Shown here piece after piece: positions 59,364 to 64,000 of a stretch of DNA of 64,000 nucleotides; positions within the stretch are counted from its first letter, which is position 1; each line of letters begins with the position of its first letter. This stretch comes from Cliona cf. orientalis (Eukaryota; Porifera; Demospongiae; Clionaida; Clionaidae). A program made the translations under genes and the position numbers. The notes below the pieces were generated by a model, which was given only the letters and a program-made list of their open reading frames with translations, was not told where the DNA came from and searched no databases. The stretch lies in contig OZ005702.1 in assembly GCA_963930775.1 (NCBI GenBank), positions 3,906,001 to 3,970,000 of the forward strand, written 5' to 3'.

Positions 59364-59627
59364 ATGACTCAGCCAGAGTGGAAGAGTACTTGCTGCAACC
59401 CCTTCAATGTACGTGGTCACACGTCCAAGCGGAAGAATCTTAGACCTGTTTCCAAGTGGATGTGTGAGAAGGCCCCTCATATTTCAATCAGTGCACGTAT
59501 TTGCGACTCTTGTAGGAAGAAGCTAAGCAGAGCCTTCATACCTGATGTACATGTGGAGTCTGCAGACACCAACTCTGACAGTGATGCAGAAGATTCCTCA
59601 CTGCAGCAACCATCATCACTGGAATAA
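59364..59627 (+). CDS. Transposon-encoded N-terminal Cys/His domain (87 aa)
   Basis: Starts at ATG 59364. It has CCNPF, a His about 8 residues on, LRPVSKWMCEKAP, then ICDSCRKKLSRAF, so a likely zinc-binding domain with CC...H...C...CxxC spacing. An acidic Ser-rich tail follows before the stop. This kind of N-terminus precedes the downstream catalytic-looking part in uncharacterised invertebrate transposon proteins as I recall them. The neighbouring frame at 59720 is probably the rest of the same protein. Either an intron or an internal deletion separates them; the gap is too short to hold the expected middle of the protein. Confidence 0.6.
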   Translation: MTQPEWKSTCCNPFNVRGHTSKRKNLRPVSKWMCEKAPHISISARICDSCRKKLSRAFIPDVHVESADTNSDSDAEDSSLQQPSSLE

Positions 59628-59719
59628 TGCTCAAGCCACAGTACACCCTTTCGTGATCTACTATATATATACACCGATTCGAGCAGCACAAATCACCTCA
59701 ATTTTGTTGCGATATTGGA

Positions 59720-60760
59720 ATGTTTATATCACGATACAATTGCAGTTTATCTCTTCAAAAGAATCTGATTGCATTCTTGAAGAAACTGTGTTCCACTATC
59801 ACAAAGATAATCTACTTCTCTGATGGTGCTGCTTCACAGTACAAGAATCGCAAGAACTTCCTCAACCTGTGTAACCACCAAGCTGACTTTGGAATTGAAG
59901 TGGAGTGGCACTTCTCAGCTACCTCTCATGGGAAAAGTGCATGCGATGGGCTTGGTGGGACAGTGAAGCGTCTAGCTGCCCGAGCAAGCTTACAGCATCC
60001 CTATGAACATCAGATTATGACTCCGTTTCAACTCTATCAGTGGGCCGTGGATAATGTTCCAGGAGTTCATTTCTGTTACTGTAGCACTGAAGAGTATGAG
60101 AGGCAGAAAATTTTCTTACAAACTAGGTTTGAACAAACGAAAACAATTTCTGGTACGCACAAACTGCATTCTTTCGTTCCAATTTCCAAAGACACATTAA
60201 GGACCAGAATCTATTCCTCTTCCATCATCACAAGAGAAGATAGTGTTTCCAAGCTACCAGGTGATCTGGAACTGGAGGAAGTTTCCAGATTTGTTACATG
60301 TTCATACAATAGTGAGTGGTGGTTAGGATGTGTTCTAGAGACACACACTGAGGAGGTACAGGTATCCTTGACTTTGCTTCACCCACCTGGTCCTTCTCGT
60401 TCATATAAATACCCTGATGTACCAGTGATTGTCACTTTGCCTCTTACTGAGATACTAATTAAAGTTTGCCCTCGTAGTAGAACAGGACGTGTTTATATCC
60501 TCATTCAGAAAGATATTAAAACTACAGTGGACAAATTTGAAACTAGAACACTTCAACTTTTTGTCTCTAGCTATTGCTCGTTTTGTTTTGTCAATGTATT
60601 CTCTATTATGTCTGTGTCAATGTGCTTCAGTGTACTTACCTTACCTTGCATAACAACTACTTCAGTATCTCCTGATCCCACTGCTGTCCCAAAACAAAAC
60701 TCGTACCACATAAAGCCAGATAGTGAAGGAAGTTGTCGACCGAAAATGGAAAATATCTAA
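59720..60760 (+). pseudogene. C-terminal part of a transposase-like protein, internally deleted
   Basis: Open frame of 346 codons. The conserved part starts near 59815 with YFSDGAASQYKNRKNFLNLC, then EWHFSATSHGK and CDGLGGTVKRLAARASLQHP, and runs to about 60560. The Asp in SDG and the Asp in CDG are candidate catalytic residues. The first ~30 codons look non-conserved, and the last ~65 run into the right inverted repeat, so the natural protein ends earlier or by splicing. I know this motif set only from unannotated invertebrate repeat proteins. Lacking a middle region, this copy is probably non-autonomous. Confidence 0.6.
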
Positions 60761-62331
60761 AAATCCTTTTTCTCGAAACCACAAATTTAATTAAATCGAT
60801 ATTATCACTGACCTTAATTAAGTAGATTAATTATTTTAATCTAATTAAGCATATCGCTGAAAAGCACATTTCACGTACTTTCAGAAAATTGCTGTGCCAC
60901 TTCTCAAAACTGAAGCATATCTGAGTTGCAGTCAATCAAAGTTAGTGCATACAAGCAAAATTTTGCCAAATTCGAAAATTTAAAATGCTTGTAACTCAGA
61001 AACCATACAAGTTCAGGGGCTAAAATTCCACACCAACTCATCTCTTAGGGTAAGGTATGTGCTCACCAAGTTTCGGCAAAATCTGTGACGGGCGTCCATT
61101 TTGCGTGTTGATTTGACATGGAATGACCCAATACCAAAAAGAATACAAACAAAATTTTTAGGGATTCTTGCTTTTTCTCGATTATCACAGATCTAGACCT
61201 ATTGATGTCAACTTATTCATGATCAAGGCATGTGGTTATGATTATCTCTTATCCCTACAAATCTTGTTTGTGTTCTTTTTGGCATTGCCATCCCTACTTC
61301 ATCCTTCAATTTTATTCAGTTGTTTTTATACTTGTTTCTACTCTTTTTTATTGTGTAAGTGCAACTATGGTAAGTAGAAGATGGGAGCATAGATGATGGT
61401 AGGTGCCGAAGTTCACGTGTGTGCGCAAAAGTAGTAACCACACCCCTCATTAACTCGCCTAGCGATAAAGCAGGCTGACCATAGATGCCAAAGAAGGCTG
61501 TTTCTGGCAGCCGAGTAGCGATGAGACTCTAGTAGCCGTCATTAATTTTATCGACTATCTTTATCGTTTCTGAGCTGGCCGTTATGCCAAGAGTGCTGAG
61601 GGCCGGGCCGTGGCCCGTACGTTAGTCTCGAGTCTCCATATCCCAACGCAGCACTAGCACTGCACGCATTAGCCTCTAGCTAGGTTCACTATATTATAAC
61701 GGGTATAGCGCTTGCACTTGCACTGGCATAGCTCGAGCGCTCGCACGGGAGAACCTGGGCAGTAGCGCTAAACATGGTAGCTAGATAGCGGCAGTGGCGC
61801 GCCACTGACTACAGTCACATGACTTCACCATGGTAAGAGCATGCGCATTATATGGCAAAATGGCGCATAATTTAATGCGCCATACACACTCACCATTACG
61901 TAACCGTAGAGATAACGCAAAACTAGGGTGTCATGGACCTGTGTGCTACAAAATGGAGTGGATTTATACTCAAACTAAGATGAGATAGGTCAAGGCAGTC
62001 TTGAGTTAGCCCTAATAATGAAAACGAAAGAAAGAAAGAATGACAAATGGCTATTTTTTTGAACATCTGGTTCTGGCATGTACAATTATTGTAATGAATG
62101 ATCTTGGTGTTGTTAGATAGATAAGTTGCTGGAGATTCTGATTTTGATGCTTAGAAATGTTACAAAGTTACCTGTTTTGAGATATTTAGGTATTTGTAAT
62201 GTATTATATATATAGAGTGTCCAGGCCATCCCTACTTATAGATAGCTTGATAGCTACAAGCTAGATCTTGTTACACCAATCTGGCATTATTTCTCTCAAA
62301 TGAAAAATAATAATTCATCATAATGCCTACA

Positions 62332-62362
62332 GTTTCGACTGCTATACTGCAGTCTTCCTCAG
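62332..62362 (-). ncRNA. Hammerhead-ribozyme-like core at the 3' end of the Penelope-like element
   Basis: In element sense: CTGAGGA, a 6-bp stem (GACTGC/GCAGTC) with a 6-nt loop, then GAAAC. This is the CUGANGA-stem II-GAAA core of a hammerhead. An 8-bp hairpin (GGCATTAT/ATAATGCC, plus positions 62283-62290 with 62320-62327) follows. PLEs are known to carry hammerheads in their terminal repeats. The cleavage strand (NUH) and stems I/III could not be closed convincingly, so this may be a decayed or half-motif copy. Confidence 0.5.
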
Positions 62363-62459
62363 GGCAAAAAATGCAGAACTACAAGTGTACAGTTCTTAAA
62401 TAGTCAGTTCTACGGTGGGCGTGTCCGACGCTACTTGGGGCGTGGTCGACGCTAACCGC

Positions 62460-64000
62460 CTACTTCTTCTTAAGGATGGAGTAGGTCTCCTGACTGCTGG
62501 TGGCGGTCCTTTGGGTGGAGTCGGTTGTCGTGGAGCCGGTGACGTGGTAGGAGCCCGTCGTCTGACTCTGAGCGGTGGCCTGTTGTCTCTTGGCCGCGGT
62601 TCTCTCGGGGGGGGGGGGGTGTGGCTCGTGGGGCGGCTTCTTCCGAGCTTGCGAGATGGTCCTGATCCAAAGGGGGGAGAGCTCTTTCCCTTCATCCCTA
62701 TTCATCTTCAACCCCTTTGGAGCTAATCTGATGTATACTGCTTCTTTCTCTTTCCTCTCCTGCAGGTCTGTCACTGTGTCCAGTATCTCGACGTCATCCC
62801 ACTCTATCTCATGGCCGGCTTGCCAGGCGTTCTCAGCTACTGCAGATCTCTCGAAGGCTGCAAGTCTGCAGGCTGCCCTGTGCTCCTTCATCCTAGCTGT
62901 TTGACTTCTTCCAGTTTCACCTATGTAAAAGTCACCACAAATGCACTTAATCTTATACACAATACCTGGTCTTTCTTCCGGTGGAATCGGGTCTTTGACT
63001 TTCGTCAGGATCCGGCCTAGGGTCTCTGTCGTCCTAAACACTGTTCTGATTTTGTATTCTCCTAAGATCCTCCTTATCTCCTCACTCAGGCCTTTTATAT
63101 ATGGAATCTTTGCTGTTGACAGTGGCTTGTTTTCTTCATCGTCATCCTCACTCTTCTTTTCTTTCTCTTCTCGGTGTTGGACCCTGTATTTCCTCACAAA
63201 ACCTTTGGGGTATCCATTGCATTTCAGCACCCCCTGTACATGGTGTAATTCGTCCTTCAAGAGGTGTTGGTCCGACGTCAGGTCATGTGCTCTCTTCATC
63301 AGAATTCTCACTGAGTTGGCTTTGGCCTGCATTCCGTGGTAGGAGTGGAAGGGGAGATATCTGTCGGTGTGGGTTTTCTTTCTGTACACCGTGGTTTTCA
63401 GCTTTTCACCCTCGTCCCTCATCACTAGTACGTCAAGGAATGGGAGTTGGTTATCTGTTTCTTTCTCCACTGTAAATTGGATTGCCGGTGACACACTGTT
63501 CAGGTGTTTCTGAACTTCTTCAACCGACGACTTGCTAAGGAAACAGAAGGTGTCATCCACGTATCTTCTCCAAAATCTAATTGGATGCGGTGATGATCTG
63601 ATGGCTCCTTTTTCAATGTGTTCCATAAAGATGTTGGCCACCACCGGAGATACAGGGGAACCCATTGCGGTGCTGTCTTTCTGTTCATAGTACTGTTCCT
63701 GGTACAAAAAGTAGGTGGTTCTAAGACAGATCTGGAGGAGCTTGGTGATCTGAGGTGGTGATAGTGCTGTCCTCTCCGTGAGTGTGTCATCTGCTATCAG
63801 CTTTTCCCTGGATGACATCCAAGGCCTCACCTACAGGAACATTGGTAAACAGAGACTTAACATCAAAACTTACCATCACTTCATCTCTGTTTACGCTCTC
63901 TTCAGATATCATTTCAGTGAAGTGCTTAGAATTCTTGACAAAGTAGGAAGTTGTACCTGCAAGGGGAGAGATGATTGATGTTACAAACTTGGCTGGACAT
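62460..64000 (-). pseudogene. Penelope-like retroelement (RT + GIY-YIG endonuclease), frameshifted, truncated by window edge
   Basis: Minus-strand reverse transcriptase of the Penelope-like (PLE) class. From the right edge inward one frame reads SPLAGTTSYFVKNSKHF and FDVKSLFTNVP (motif A Asp). A one-base frameshift at about 63807-63810 (run CCCTG on plus) joins it to an open frame 63830-62460. That frame has GSPVSPVVANIFMEHIE (motif B), FWRRYVDDTF (motif C) and LPFLDVLV, a charged linker, then a GIY-YIG nuclease (GIVYKIKC, CGDFYIGETGRSQTARMKEH), which is diagnostic of endonuclease-bearing PLEs. A Pro-rich tail (PPHEPHPPPP) precedes the stop. PLEs move by target-primed reverse transcription. 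The frameshift makes this copy likely inactive unless it is an assembly error. It lies downstream of the known GTF2E1 exons, possibly in an intron. Confidence 0.9.

Larger units (their letters stand above)
58419..61129 (+). mobile_element. 2.7-kb DNA transposon with ~490-bp terminal inverted repeats, AATA target duplication
   Basis: Ends are GGGTCATTCC and GGAATGACCC. Inverted similarity continues inward to about 58918 on the left and 60636 on the right. AATA flanks both sides (58415-58418, 61130-61133). The host repeat is uninterrupted in its other copies, which confirms the boundaries. It carries two coding pieces (59364-59627 and 59720-60760). The 4-bp non-TTAA duplication is compatible with a Sola-type element, but I cannot assign a superfamily from sequence alone. 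Confidence 0.85.
58366..62238 (+). mobile_element. Family F composite repeat, copy 4, split by the 2.7-kb transposon
   Basis: ACAAGTATAAAAGCAATTG left; right part 61134-62238 ends CCATCCCTACTTATAGA. Without 58419-61129 and one AATA it reads as an ordinary family F copy. Confidence 0.75.

Noticed and set aside
62415..63475. Several open frames on the plus strand (103-133 codons)
   Set aside because: Antisense shadows of the Penelope-like reverse transcriptase.
1..64000. CRISPR array, operon or prokaryotic island
   Set aside because: No spacer-repeat pattern; all supported genes are intron-containing animal genes or retro/DNA transposons.

Overview
This window is animal nuclear DNA. Genes are split by GT-AG introns, the coding exons are short (10-275 nt, one of about 400 nt), and introns fall into two size classes: compact (about 51-85 nt) or swollen to several kb by transposable elements. 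The two host genes are ancient animal nuclear genes. The compact minimal introns, the abundance of TACATGTACATGTA-type motifs and the dense population of short inverted-repeat DNA transposons fit a marine invertebrate. My best guess is a sponge, but no marker gene settles the species.

Layout. (1) 32-33567, plus strand: the 3' part of a GON4L (gon-4-like) gene, with 31 exons reconstructed by phase-consistent splicing. It has the acidic N-terminal region, the conserved central domain, two paired-amphipathic-helix (PAH) repeats and a C-terminal SANT/Myb-like domain with a genuine stop. The 5' end lies before the window. (2) 33568-40394: intergenic, mostly mobile-element debris, ending in a GC-rich stretch before a new gene start. 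(3) 40395 to at least 58141, plus strand: GTF2E1 (TFIIE alpha subunit). It starts with a 10-nt first coding exon (Met-Ala-Asp), followed by a 9.7-kb repeat-filled intron, the winged-helix and zinc-ribbon exons, and two C-terminal exons. The remaining C-terminus was not found before the window ends. (4) 58164-64000: mobile DNA only. It holds a 2.7-kb DNA transposon with about 490-bp inverted repeats and a decayed two-part transposase, itself inserted in an older repeat. At the right edge is a minus-strand Penelope-like retroelement (reverse transcriptase plus GIY-YIG endonuclease) followed by a hammerhead-ribozyme-like core.

Most of the window is repeats, and several can be resolved to the exact base by empty-site comparison between copies. 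One class has CCGTA...TACGG-type ends, a TA target duplication and many unrelated interiors. A second has TAGTCTCG...CGAGACTA ends and a 9-bp duplication, as Mutator-like elements do. A third has CAGGG...CCCTG ends with a 5-6-bp duplication and often an internal poly-G run. Others carry TTAA, AATA, 6-bp and 7-bp duplications. At 20189-22676 at least four levels of nesting can be read. A 14-bp motif, GGTAAAGGTCGTCA, recurs in several otherwise unrelated repeats and is not explained by any family.
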